Source of the DNA: Gautieria morchelliformis | Lineage: Eukaryota; Basidiomycota; Agaricomycetes; Gomphales; Gomphaceae | DNA length: 64,000 bases | Reading direction: 5' to 3' | Assembly (NCBI GenBank): GCA_015179125.1 | Contig: WHVA01000096.1 | Span: 186,001 to 250,000, forward strand | Part shown: positions 1-9,718 of the stretch, piece after piece | How positions within the stretch are numbered: the stretch's first letter is position 1 | Layout: every line of letters begins with the position of its first letter | Notes under the pieces: model-generated | Database searches by the model: none | Seen by the model: the letters and a program-made list of their open reading frames with translations, nothing else | Told to the model about the DNA's origin: nothing | Made by a program: the position numbers and the translations under genes

Positions 1-1314
1 TGCAGGTTCAAAAGTTACCCGGAAGAAGATAAGATTGATCCTGAGTCCTGTCGGTTTCCAAACGCGTCGCAGGTTAGATATAAACTGACAGCGGCGGGCC
101 GTTTAGATAAGCGAGCCATCGACGACCTGTCCCCGGGTGATGCTGTTGTCATTTTCACACCTGACAGTACGGCCGACGTCCTTGAAAGACGTCTCCATCA
201 GTGCTTATGATGTTTACCCAGGCACACACTATCCGATTTCGGTCTATGCGATCGAGCGCGACCTCCACGTCCTCGTCACCAAACCCGCGACGCAGCTCCT
301 GGCGCACCACCAAGACCTCATCGAAAAGGCCAAAAAGCACAACGTCGTCGTGTTCGTGGAGCATCACAAAAGGTGGCCTTTGCTTGTGCAATTTTTTTTT
401 TGACGAGCATCCTACATACTTACTCACCGGAACCGGAACGCCGCCAGATTCGACCCGGCATACAGCGATGCGAAAGCCCGCGCCGACGCCCTCGGCGAAT
501 TCAATTTTTTCTCCGCATGGATGTCCCAGCCAAAGACACAGCTGGAGACGTTCCGTGCCTGGGCGGGGAAGGACTCTGATATTTCGTACTATCTTTCCAG
601 TCACCATATCGACATATGCTGTTGGATGCTCGCCAACAAAGCGAGGCCCACGCGTGTCGTCGCGAGCGCTGCGACCGGGATCGCGACGGGGGAGCCGTAC
701 AACTGCGTGCCGCAGACGGAAGACACGATTACGCTGCTGGTAGATTGGCAGTCGATCAAGAGCCCGCGGCACAAGGGCACGGCGGTGTACACGGCGTCCT
801 GGACGGCGCCGACGACTAGCGGCGTGCATAGCGCCCAGCACTGGTATTATATGGCAGAGAAAGTGCGTATGTCCACATTCGAAGATCCGGGGTTCTAGGC
901 TCATCACGAGATCCAGGGTGAGGTGAGCGTCGATCAAGCCCACCGGGGCTACGATATCGTCGTGGACGGCGAGGGCAAGACTTAGTAAGCCATCTAGTTA
1001 ACCATATCGCGCGGGCGATCTCACCCCTACCGGCACACAGCTACAACCCGTTCTATATGAAATACTCGCCGTCGGAGAGTGGCCACTTTGACGGGCAGCG
1101 CGGGTACGGGTACGTGTCCATCGAGAAGTTCGTCGACGCCGCGCGCAGCGTCAACGCGCGCGCGTCGCAGCCCGCCGAGTACGACGCGCACGGGCTGCCC
1201 ACGATCGCGAACACGGTGCTCACCACCGCGATCCTGCACGCGGGCCGCATCAGCCTCGACGAGGCGCGGCCCGTGCACATCCAGCTGCGCGGTGGGAAAT
1301 GGGTGCTCGAGTGA
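1..1314 (+). CDS. Gfo/Idh/MocA-family NAD(P)-dependent oxidoreductase, 5' end outside window
   Basis: Carboxy-terminal ~355 residues of a glucose-fructose oxidoreductase/inositol dehydrogenase-type enzyme. Exons as read: <1-166, 222-372, 448-862, 917-984, 1041-1314; all four introns are GT-AG, 54-75 bp, and close in phase. The segment reading VVIFTPDS/THYPISVYAIERDLHVLV followed by TKPATQLL is the end of the Rossmann domain with the EKP-like lysine (here TKP). HHKRFDPAY follows as in the family's catalytic-domain entry. The last exon ends LRGGKWVLE. The first bases (tgcag at 1-5) could themselves be a splice acceptor, so the exon may begin at 6. Residues ~15-40 of this piece fit the family poorly, although the frame stays open. 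The substrate cannot be told from sequence. Family call is firm, exact specificity unknown. Confidence 0.82.
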
Positions 1315-2539
1315 ATACCTGGGGCCCCGGCGGCACACACATGTACAGTACGAGATGCACTAGCCCCAGTGGGGCGGAGGCTGTAACCGTAACGGAGTTC
1401 CGGTCCACTGCAGCTGGCCAAGCGTGCGTGCGTGATTCGCGACGTAATTGTAAGGTGGTTACAAAGTGATGCGCGGTCGTATATCGTGACGCCAAATCCA
1501 TGATGCCATTACTGCGTTTCCGAGCCGTGCCTTTCCTTTGGTAAACCAAACGCGGCGAGACCCTTGTGCCAAAAACGGTCCAATTAAGCAATATCAGGCC
1601 ATTCAAAAGTCTCCAGGGCTAATTAGGCCAGTTCACACACGGCTGCAATTCGCACCTGCTTGTGGGTTTAGCCGACGCACACGAAACGTCACACGACCAG
1701 AAATGAAGTGTCGCACTTGATCGCGCTCATCCAACACTGCCTTCCGGGCTGCTGCCGAGGGTTTTTGCAATTTGGGAGACGGCGTCCTTTAGACCCCTGT
1801 ATTGTGCGACATGCTGAGATGATAGACACAGAGACAATCATTGTGCAGAGAGAAAATGGACAGGAAGATGTTTAAAAAGAGAAAAAAAAAGGAAAATAGA
1901 AGTGTGATGTGTACGATGTATAGTGTGAACGTGGGGGGATGGGGACGGGACGAGAATCCAGGCGGGGGAGAGCATGTTGGCCTCGAGAAGGGGGGAGGTG
2001 TGGAGGGATAAAAATAAAATAAAGACAAGGATATCGAAGAACGGGGGGGTAAGTGAGGCCAACAACCCGAGCCACAAGGAGAATTGTGGGGTGGGAATCG
2101 ATAAAAGATGATATTGATGGTGATTGCATAAAACAGTGGAATGAGTGTGGAGACAAGAAACAGAGACGCGGTCGAGACGGAGAGGCTGGAGGAGGCTAGA
2201 GAAACAAGTCCAATGCGGGCAGCGTCGAATGGCCTCGCGCTGGCCCTCGAGACTTTTCGTCCGTGGCGCCGTCGGCGGGACGTGCGTGCCCGCGACGGGC
2301 GGTGGAGGGGATGCATGATGATGGGACGGTGAGATAGCAGAATTGATATGGGAAAGTGCACGGGTGGGGGAGTCGGGTGGGGGCTGTCAAGTGCTTGTAT
2401 TGTTATACATTTTGCATGGGTGCGGGACTTTGAGTTGCAGAGTACGGGTGGCAGGAGACAAATGCACATGCGACCGAAACGGAACAGCGTTTTGGTGTCA
2501 AAAGGAGTGGATGGGGTCGGCGCGACGCGGCGGACGCGT
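1315..2539. other. Gene-free stretch, probable 3' UTRs
   Basis: No recognisable coding region. It lies between two convergent 3' ends, the oxidoreductase (+) and the cyclin (-). From about 1850 to 2200 the minus strand is strongly pyrimidine-rich with short T runs, which fits a 3' UTR or downstream spacer of the cyclin. The long minus-strand open frame here (to 1789) is low-complexity Ser/Pro/His and shows no domain. Confidence 0.5.
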
Positions 2540-4050
2540 TCAGTGCACATTGGCCGTCCGGGGGGTTGGTGGTACACGCGCGGGCGCCGCGCGGTTGATC
2601 TCGTTGAGTTTGGGGCGTCCAAAGGTGACCGCGCCGGGGGCGACGGGAAAGACGAGGGGTGGGACAGAGGGATCGTCGGACACGTGCTTGGTCGGCGAGT
2701 GGTGTTGGTGCTGCATGGCATGCATCTGCATCGAGGGCGGGAGGATGTTCTCCTTGTCATCGGCGGCGGCGACTGCCACTGTGGAGAAGGGGTCACCAAT
2801 GCACGGACTGGTCGGAGTGACGGGCATGTCGTCCGACTCTGAGCTCGTAGAACTGCTGATGGGGGTGCTAACGCACGACAGCGGGGAGGAGCCATAGCCT
2901 TCGCGGCCATGGAAGGGGGTGATGGGGGGCAGGGAGGGCATGGGGTGGCGGCAGAAGCGACGCCCTTCGAGGTAGAACTGGAGGATGTGGGTGGAGGCCT
3001 TGGAGTAGTACGAGAAGGAGTACTTTTTTACAAGAGTCTCTGAAAGTTCATGGGAGTGGGTGGCGAGATGGTTGTCGAGAAACTCGACGATCTGGAGGGC
3101 GTCGTCTGTCTCCTCGAAGGGCTGGGGACGCATATACGCGTGAGGAACGCGTGGAAACGGGAGTGGGACAACTTACTCTGCGTTGCTTGCCGCACGTGTA
3201 GCGTGCGAGGAGGAGGGCGCCGGTTGCGATGGCGGAGGAGGCGAAGGTAACGAATTCGCGGTAGAAGAGGGTGATCTCCATCAGGAAGCGAGCGACGTGT
3301 TGGGTCTTTGTGTCCTCGACGAGGGAGTCGCAGCAGGCGAGACGGAGCCAGGCCTCGGCAGTGGGGTGGCCGACGATCCACTGGATGGTGTCGAGGACGT
3401 GGTGCTCCATCTGGATGAAGGCGGACTCGTCGTAGGCCTCGCGGCAGATCTGGGCGAGGTCGTGAACGGTGGGGACGCGGTCCTTTGCGTCCTCGAACTT
3501 TGCGGCGATCCAGAGGGCGGCGCAGCCCACGAGCTGGTAGTGCTTGATGTAGACGATGCGGCGGGAGACGTAGCGGTCGACGATGTTGAGGGTGAGGTAG
3601 AGGGTCTCGGGGCGGAGACGGAAGGTGAGGTGGACCTCGACGAGGAAGTCGACGAGACAGGGACGCATGTGCCAGCGGATTTCGGGCTGCTGGTCCATGG
3701 AAGTGGCGGAGGACATGGTGCATTGCTGTGTGGGGTGGGGTGAGTGGCTGCGGGGACGGAACGCGGGAGGGACAGACCTCCATGTCGTGCATGTACCTGA
3801 GGATGTCATAGCGATAGTCCTGCTCGAGGAGACGGGAGTCTCTGACGCGGGAGAGGAGCTGGGCGTCGCGGATGCGCTGGAGCTCTGGGGCGCGGGGGGT
3901 GCGGCGGGGCGGGGACCTGCGGGATTTTGCGACAGCGCCGTCGCGGACGGGGGAAGGACGCTTCCTGGGGTAGATGGCGAGACGGGCGGGCTTGGAGGCG
4001 GTGTTGGAGACGTCCTTCATGTCTGGGCGGAGCTGTGGGCTGGGGAACAT
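2540..4050 (-). CDS. G1/S-type cyclin (CLN/Puc1-like), cyclin N-terminal domain
   Basis: Cell-cycle cyclin of 467 residues that would bind and activate a Cdc28/Cdc2-type kinase. Exons: 4050-3778, 3725-3177, 3121-2540; all introns phase 0, 52-55 bp. Residues ~1-90 are basic and low-complexity. The cyclin box begins at the diagnostic MRPCLVDFLVEVH, followed by YLTLNIVDRYVSRR and ALWIAAKFEDAKDR. A second, weaker cyclin fold covers the rest of exon 2. The C-terminal ~190 residues are Ser/Pro-rich with a KEN box (DDKEN) and several SP/TP sites, as expected for a cyclin turned over by ubiquitylation. The start at 4050 was chosen because everything upstream is a CT-rich leader. A B-type cyclin is the main alternative; the short N-terminus and box composition favour the G1 class. 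Confidence 0.85.
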
Positions 4051-4722
4051 GTCAGCGGGCGCTGAGAGAGAAGAGAGAGAGAGAGAGAAGAGAGAAAGAC
4101 TATGGACAGAAGATGGTGGTGGAGAACAAAACGCGTCGTGACAACAGGGCCAAACACAAAGACGAGAAAGACGCGACGCGTGCTGACCATGCAAGGGCCG
4201 GGACGGGGAGCGTGGAGAGCGTGGAGAAGGAGGGAGAGGGCAGCGGTGCAGCGCACGGCGAGCAGGACGAGAGTCTGCGTATAAGAGGCCGAGGATAATT
4301 AAATACGGGGGATCTGACTAAGAACGGGGGAAAATAATAATAATATGTGAAGGGGCGAGGGAAGCGCGACCATCAAATCAAAATAGGGCATGCTCGTCCA
4401 CCCTCGACGACCGTCACACAGAGCCGGGACACTCACGGCAGCCAAGTCGACGAGATTAGGCAAAGGAGAGTGGGGTCGACGGCGGGATGGTGGTGGAGGG
4501 GAGAGAGAACGAGATTGGAGATGAACGCAAGGCGTGTCGAACTGATATACCCGCTGGGTGATGCCTCGAGGCCCGCTTCACTTCTCGCTCCTTGAGGCTC
4601 GCAACCTGAAACATTAATTGTCCGCTGGCAGATGCGGCAATCCGAATAACTCGCGCGCGCCTCCCGGCCCGAGATACAATGTGTCACGTGACCATTCTCA
4701 GTACTGGTAAATAACAGACAGT
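4051..4722. promoter_or_regulatory. Cyclin upstream region with (GA)n microsatellite
   Basis: Between the cyclin start (4050, minus) and the stop of the next minus-strand gene (4723). It carries a GA/CT microsatellite at about 4068-4098, which would be a CT-rich 5' leader of the cyclin mRNA, a common fungal promoter/leader signature, and an A+T-rich patch with repeated taat at 4290-4350. No gene is visible. Confidence 0.4.
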
Positions 4723-7700
4723 CTACTCCCGCGGGATCCCCCCCATCAGCATCGACAGCAGGTGCTCGTTCTGGCTCCCCGCGTGCATCCCGTGCAGCCC
4801 CGCCGCGCCCTGCTGCAGGTGCGGCGGCAGCATCCCCGGCATCGGCGCCCCCTGCGGCCGCATCCCCACATGCGCCGGCATCGGCCCCAGGCCCTGCGGC
4901 CCGAACCCGCCCCGCATCACTGGCGGCGCGCCCCGCACCCCCGGGTGGTGCTGCACGGTAAAGTCCGCGTGCGCCGCCCCGACCTGGTTGTGTCCGTTGT
5001 TCAGCAGCGTCTGCATCGCCGCCGCCGACGCCGGCCCGCCCCGCCCTGGCCCCAGCGGCCCGTGCCCCGCCCCCATCCCGAAACCGAGTCCTACCCCCGC
5101 CCCGCCTCCGCCTCCGCCTCCGCCTCCGCCTCCGCCCACCACGCCGCCAAACCCGCCGAACCCCGCCTGGTGGCCCACCCCGGGCCCGTGCATGCCGCCC
5201 ATCGCTCCCAGATACACATTGGGGTCGTGCGGCGGCCGCGCACCGAGGTTCGCCAGCCCGGGCGGCAGCCGCTGCGGCTGCCCCGCGAGCATCCCCCCGT
5301 GGCCCCCCAGCGGCGACGCCTCCCCGCGGAACGGCCCCGGAAACATGCCTCCGCCCCCTCGGCTCGCCCCGCCCCCCGCCCCCGCCGTGTTGTACAGCTG
5401 CGGCACGCCCCCGCGCCCCAGCCCCTCGAACGCCCCCGCCCCCGGCGGCACGGGCACCCGCTGCTGCACCGTGAACGGCGCGTCGTCCAGCCCCTCCCCG
5501 TACAGCGGCCCCGACAGCCCCACGGGCCCGCCCATGCCCCCGTCCCGCCCCCGCCCCGGCCGCAGCCCGGGCACCATCCCGTCCGACACGAACGGCCGGT
5601 TCTCGAACTGGCCCTCCAGCAGACTGTTCGCGCCCCCAAAGTGGTGCTGCGGCTGCGGCTGGTGGTGCCCCATCCCCGCCTCGTGCAGCCCCTGCGCGTG
5701 CGCCCCGCCCGGCCCCCGGTGCATCCCGTGGCCCCCCGCGCCCATCGCGTTCCCCTGCGTGTGGATCCGGTTGCCCTGCGCTCGTCAGTACAGGCTCCAA
5801 ATATCACGCTTTTCCACCCACCTGTGTATTGTTCTGCAGCATCGTCAGCACGTCCTGGATGTTGTCCCCCGCCGTGCTGTTCCCGGCGAACCCATTCGGC
5901 GACACGTGGTCGCTCGCTCGCGGTCCCTGCGACGCAGAGGGCGACCCCGACTGCGCAGGCGGCCCCGGCGCTTGCTGTTGTTGCTGCGAATGTCCCTGCG
6001 ACATGATCCCAGCCGCCGCCTGCGCCTGCATGAACCCCGCCGCCGCCGCCTCCTTCGTCTTGCCATCCCAAAACTTGGCAAACCGGCTCCCCCGCCCCGA
6101 CGCATACGTCGACGCCCCGGGATTCGAATTCGGACTCGCGTTCTGCCCCGCTCCGCCCCCGCTGTCGTACGCCCCGCCCTGGCTCGCGTTCCCGAGCATC
6201 GTCTGCGGGCTCAGACGTGGGTCGGCGTCCCCCGCGCCAAACCCAGAGCGCGTGTCTGCGGGCGAATTCATCGAGGGCGCCTGCCGATAAGCAGTGTCTA
6301 TCGAGTGGCGCGGCGCGTCCGAGGACGAGAACCCGCCCGGCGTCGCCTCGAACGGCGAGAACATCGCCTGGTGGTGCATGTTTTCCGCAGCCTGGATGCG
6401 CTGCGTGGCCTGCTCCGTCAACGACGGCACGCGCGGCGCCAGCTCGGGAGCACGCGGTGACGGCTCCATGCGCCCGGGGGGCCCCGCGGAGAAGTAGGGC
6501 TGCGGCGATGGCTGTGAGCCAATGGCCCCCGCCCGGGCAGGCGGCGGGCCTTGTCCGATGGCCAGGCGCAGCTGTGGCTCAGATGGTGCTGGTGCCTGCG
6601 CCTGCGCGTGTGCAGAGAATGCGAGAACACGAGATTGTTGCGGAGGATTGAATGGTGCGGGATTCGGCGTCTTCGCAACGGGTGCGTCTATCAGCGCAGG
6701 ATTGGCCGTTTTCACAAGGGGAGCGTCCATCAGCGCACTGGACCCCAGCTGACCGGGCGTGGGTGGCACCGTCGATGGCTGCATGGTAAAGGAGGGCGGG
6801 AGCGCAGGGCCTGCGCGTGCGAGTGTAGGTTTTGCTATTTGAAGGGTATCAAGAGGGGCCGTCGGCGCGGAGGGCTCGATCGCGGCTGTCTCGCTTTTGA
6901 CAGGCCCCCGGGGAGTAGCCAGCGGCGCTGGCGATTGTTTTGCTGTGACCCAACACAATTAGTAAATATCATCCAGGAATGTAAAATAACCCCACCGGAT
7001 ACACTATCGGCTTGAGGAGGCTCTGTAGCTACATTCGGCGATACAGGCGCTTTTGTGGTCTCAATTTTGGCTTTGGAGCTCTCGCCCCTCATTAAACCGA
7101 GGAAAAATGCCTCTGTCGCCTTAGCTTGCTCATCGTTTGGCGCAGAATCTGTCCCATTCGTCGGCGAAGACTCGGCAGGCGTTTCCGCCGCTTGCGGACC
7201 ATTCGAGTTCGCAGCCTTTCCGCCGGTCTGCTTCTTCTTCCAAGTCTGGATCTCGTCTTCCATGCCCTCGATCTTTCCCCCGAATATTCCTGCCTTGGTC
7301 GACCCGGGTTCAGGCACGTAATCGTCCATCCATGCTGGCTCCTTGTCCTTGTCCCGGTCCCGACGCGCCTCCTTCTCCTCATCAGCACCTCCCGCAGCAC
7401 CCTGGCGCCTCTCTCCGCCGCGGCCAGCGCCACGGCGACTGTTGCCGGAGGGCGCCAATGCCTGGCGAGCCTCGCGCTCTTCGGCGATCGTCCATCCTTC
7501 CCGTAGCTCACGGTCGCGTTTGGCATCAGGGTGCTCACGTGCCCTCTCTCGATCACGCTCGCGCCTCTCCCGGTCTCGTTCTCTTCGCTCCTCCTTCGTT
7601 TCCTTTTCACCGTCCTCGCGGCCCTTCCTCTTGTCGTCCCGGTCACCGTCGCGCACACGCTCAGTCCACCGATCTCGACCGGTCCCACCACGCTCAGGGT

Positions 7701-9294
7701 GGCCCTCCAAGTCCCTCAGCCTGGGGCGGCGGTCGTCATCGCGTGCCCGATCCCGGCCCTTCTCAGCGTCCTTGTCTTTAGGATCTCGCTCGTCGTCCTC
7801 GCGTGCGCGTGATGGATGCTCATCAGCTTTGTCTCTCCAGGCACGGGAACCAGAGCCATGAACATCGCGCTCGCGCTCTCGATCTTTATCGCGATCGCGA
7901 TCGCGTCCTTTGGGTTCACGACGGGAGTCACGAGCCTCATCGCGGTCTCGGGTGCGTTCCGTCCATCGCTCACGAGAAACACTCTGCTCGCGACGAGAGC
8001 GTTCCACTTCGGGACTGCGGTCTCGCTCAACTCCATGATGTTCCTGATCTCGGCGAGAGTCTGACCATGACGTGAGAACTATGTCAGAAAGTGGTTTCAC
8101 GCCCGAAAAAAAAAAGACACGAAATGCCAAGTAGCTTACGTTCATCTTTACCTCCACGCGATACGTCACCTCCTGCGAATAAAGATCGAACCATTATTCT
8201 CGGCCTGTTTTTCAAAGTGTCATGGCGCACCTCGACGCCAATCTCCGCTTTCCCCGCCCTTCCTCCGCCCGCTTTCTCTATTTTCACTGCGCCGCCCGCC
8301 ATCTCTGTCTCTGTCACGATCTTTGTCTCTGTCCGCCCTATCTCTTCCCTCTCGTGCGCCTAGCCGTCCGGACGAGGAAGCATTAGGAGCGAGGGTAGAA
8401 GCCGAAAGATGGGGAGCAGAGTCGCGTTGCTGAGACCGCATTAAAGGCGGAAGAGCGAGCGGAAGGGCCATGCGGTCGCGGTCATACATGTCCGAGAGCT
8501 GAGGAAAAATAAGGGATGACTTATAACTGAGAGAAACGAGGCGTACACTGCGGAGGCGTTCGTGCCCCTCTTTATCGCGTTCATTGTCCCTGTCGCGCTC
8601 ACGGTCTCGTTCACGGTCTCTGTCTGCACGGGTAAGGTCACCACGCAAGGATTGGTGCTTGAAATTCCCCATTTGGGATGGTTGTGACAGAGTGGAACGG
8701 AAGGCAGGTCGAGTGGCATTGTCTGCGAGAACGATGTAAGTGAGAATAAGCTACGAGCCTTGCACGACTTGCCTCCCTCCTCGTGCTCACGGCGAGGAAA
8801 TCTGCTCATTGAATGTAAGATAAGGTTTTGGTTTGTAAAACCGGACGTACCTTCGGCCTCCTGTCGTGCTATTTGGGTCGCCTCCGTCCTTTTTCGCTTG
8901 CGCTGCAGTATGTTGTTCCGACCAATCGCTGAAGGCGATGGTTATATTAGCAAGTCTTAGAAAGACATTTGAGCTGCCTGTCCCAGCCCAGGGACTCTGT
9001 CAAGCAGGAGTGGACCACTCACCCAAACCAGTCCTTCAACAAGGGCATACCTTCTGGCGGCTGTACAAGCGGTGACGATTGGATCTGGAGTAACTGCTGA
9101 CGGCTATAAGTAAGAATGATTCTTTGGCCACATTCTGGCCGTTGAGCGCCGGTATCTTCAAGCGACCCAGAGTGTGACGGTGGGGATAGTTGTCGCTGAG
9201 TGTCTGCAGCTTCTTCTTGGGAAGTTGATTGAGATTCTGATATGGAAACCTGGGTATCAGTAGCGTGAGATGTTGGTGGTTGGGGAGTAGCCAT
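4723..9294 (-). CDS. 4E-T-like eIF4E-binding protein, 1357 aa, nine exons
   Basis: Probable translational repressor/mRNA-decay adaptor that binds cap-binding protein eIF4E. Exons with every phase closing: 9294-9023, 8928-8851, 8801-8773, 8722-8547, 8498-8231, 8172-8152, 8060-7005, 6942-5822, 5775-4723. Residues 63-69 are YSRQQLL, a match to the YX4L-hydrophobic eIF4E-binding motif, placed near the N-terminus as in metazoan 4E-T. Then come an Arg/Asp/Glu-repeat region (exons 4-7), a conserved-looking block with WMDDYVPEPG and IEGMEDEIQTWKKK, a Pro/Ala/Gln-rich region containing SRFAKFWDGK, and a Gly/Met/His/Pro-rich tail with 12 glycines in a row. Intron 3 (8772-8723) is GC-AG with the classic GCAAGT donor. 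Exon 6 is 21 nt. The 4E-T assignment rests on motif and layout, not on alignment. The long Pro/Ala-rich open frames on the opposite strand are shadows. Confidence 0.75.
5103..5136. repeat. CCGCCT hexanucleotide microsatellite coding poly-glycine
   Basis: About five to six perfect cctccg units on the plus strand inside the last exon of the 4E-T-like gene, giving an uninterrupted glycine run on the minus strand. The unit length keeps frame, so length variation would change only the glycine count. Confidence 0.85.
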
Positions 9295-9408
9295 GAAAAG
9301 GGTATGACTGGCGACGTTGCGTGCAACTGGCAGCCAGCCCGAGAGACCCAAGCGGGGATCGAATAAGAGTATCTTGTGACATGTCACACCATCACACAGG
9401 GGTTACTT
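9295..9408. promoter_or_regulatory. Shared divergent promoter, 4E-T-like / LYRM2-like
   Basis: Only 114 bp separate the start codons of the minus-strand 4E-T-like gene (9294) and the plus-strand LYR gene (9409). Both 5' leaders and any core promoter must lie here or overlap the neighbouring coding sequence. No TATA-like element is obvious. Confidence 0.5.
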
Positions 9409-9718
9409 ATGCTCACCCTTCAGCACTTCATCTTGAAGCAGAGAGCACTCAGCTTATATAGATCCGCCATAAGAGCGTCGCGCTGTGAGTATGCTCTCAT
9501 GTTTGCCGGTTGATTTTCTTTCCTCACCTTTTCGTGACCTTTTTTCAGCTATTCCGGGGCCTGTAGCCCGCCGAGAAACCATAATGTGGATTCGCGCTGA
9601 ATTTGAATATACAAGAAACATTCAGGACATTGATATCTTAAAGGGTCGGCTTACATCCCTCCGAAGAGAGCTGAAGGAGATTTTACCTTCAATAGGTCTT
9701 TCGTCAATCAAGCCATAG
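9409..9718 (+). CDS. LYRM2: LYR-motif protein, LYRM2-like, 81 aa
   Basis: Small mitochondrial Complex1_LYR protein. Two exons, 9409-9484 and 9549-9718, joined by a 64 bp GT-AG intron (phase 1). The N-terminus reads MLTLQHFILKQRALSLYRSA, with the LYR tripeptide at the expected place followed by the basic IRASR. The second exon carries the conserved RRETIMWIRAEFEYTRNI block and ends with LRRELKEILP, matching the family's arginine-spaced helices and the trailing helix that LYRM2 members have. LYR proteins act with the acyl carrier protein in assembling respiratory complexes or Fe-S clusters; LYRM2 is linked to complex I in animals. Because the LYR motif is in the short first exon, a single-frame ORF search finds only the second half. 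Confidence 0.85.

Noticed and set aside
155-943. 262-codon minus-strand frame
   Set aside because: Shadow of the oxidoreductase exons, spanning their introns.
1789-2910. 373-codon minus-strand frame past the cyclin stop
   Set aside because: Low-complexity Ser/Pro/His translation overlapping the cyclin 3' exon in another frame; probably UTR.
4762-6460. Two long plus-strand open frames (414 and 490 codons)
   Set aside because: Pro/Arg/Ala low-complexity shadows of the GC-rich last exons of the minus-strand 4E-T-like gene.
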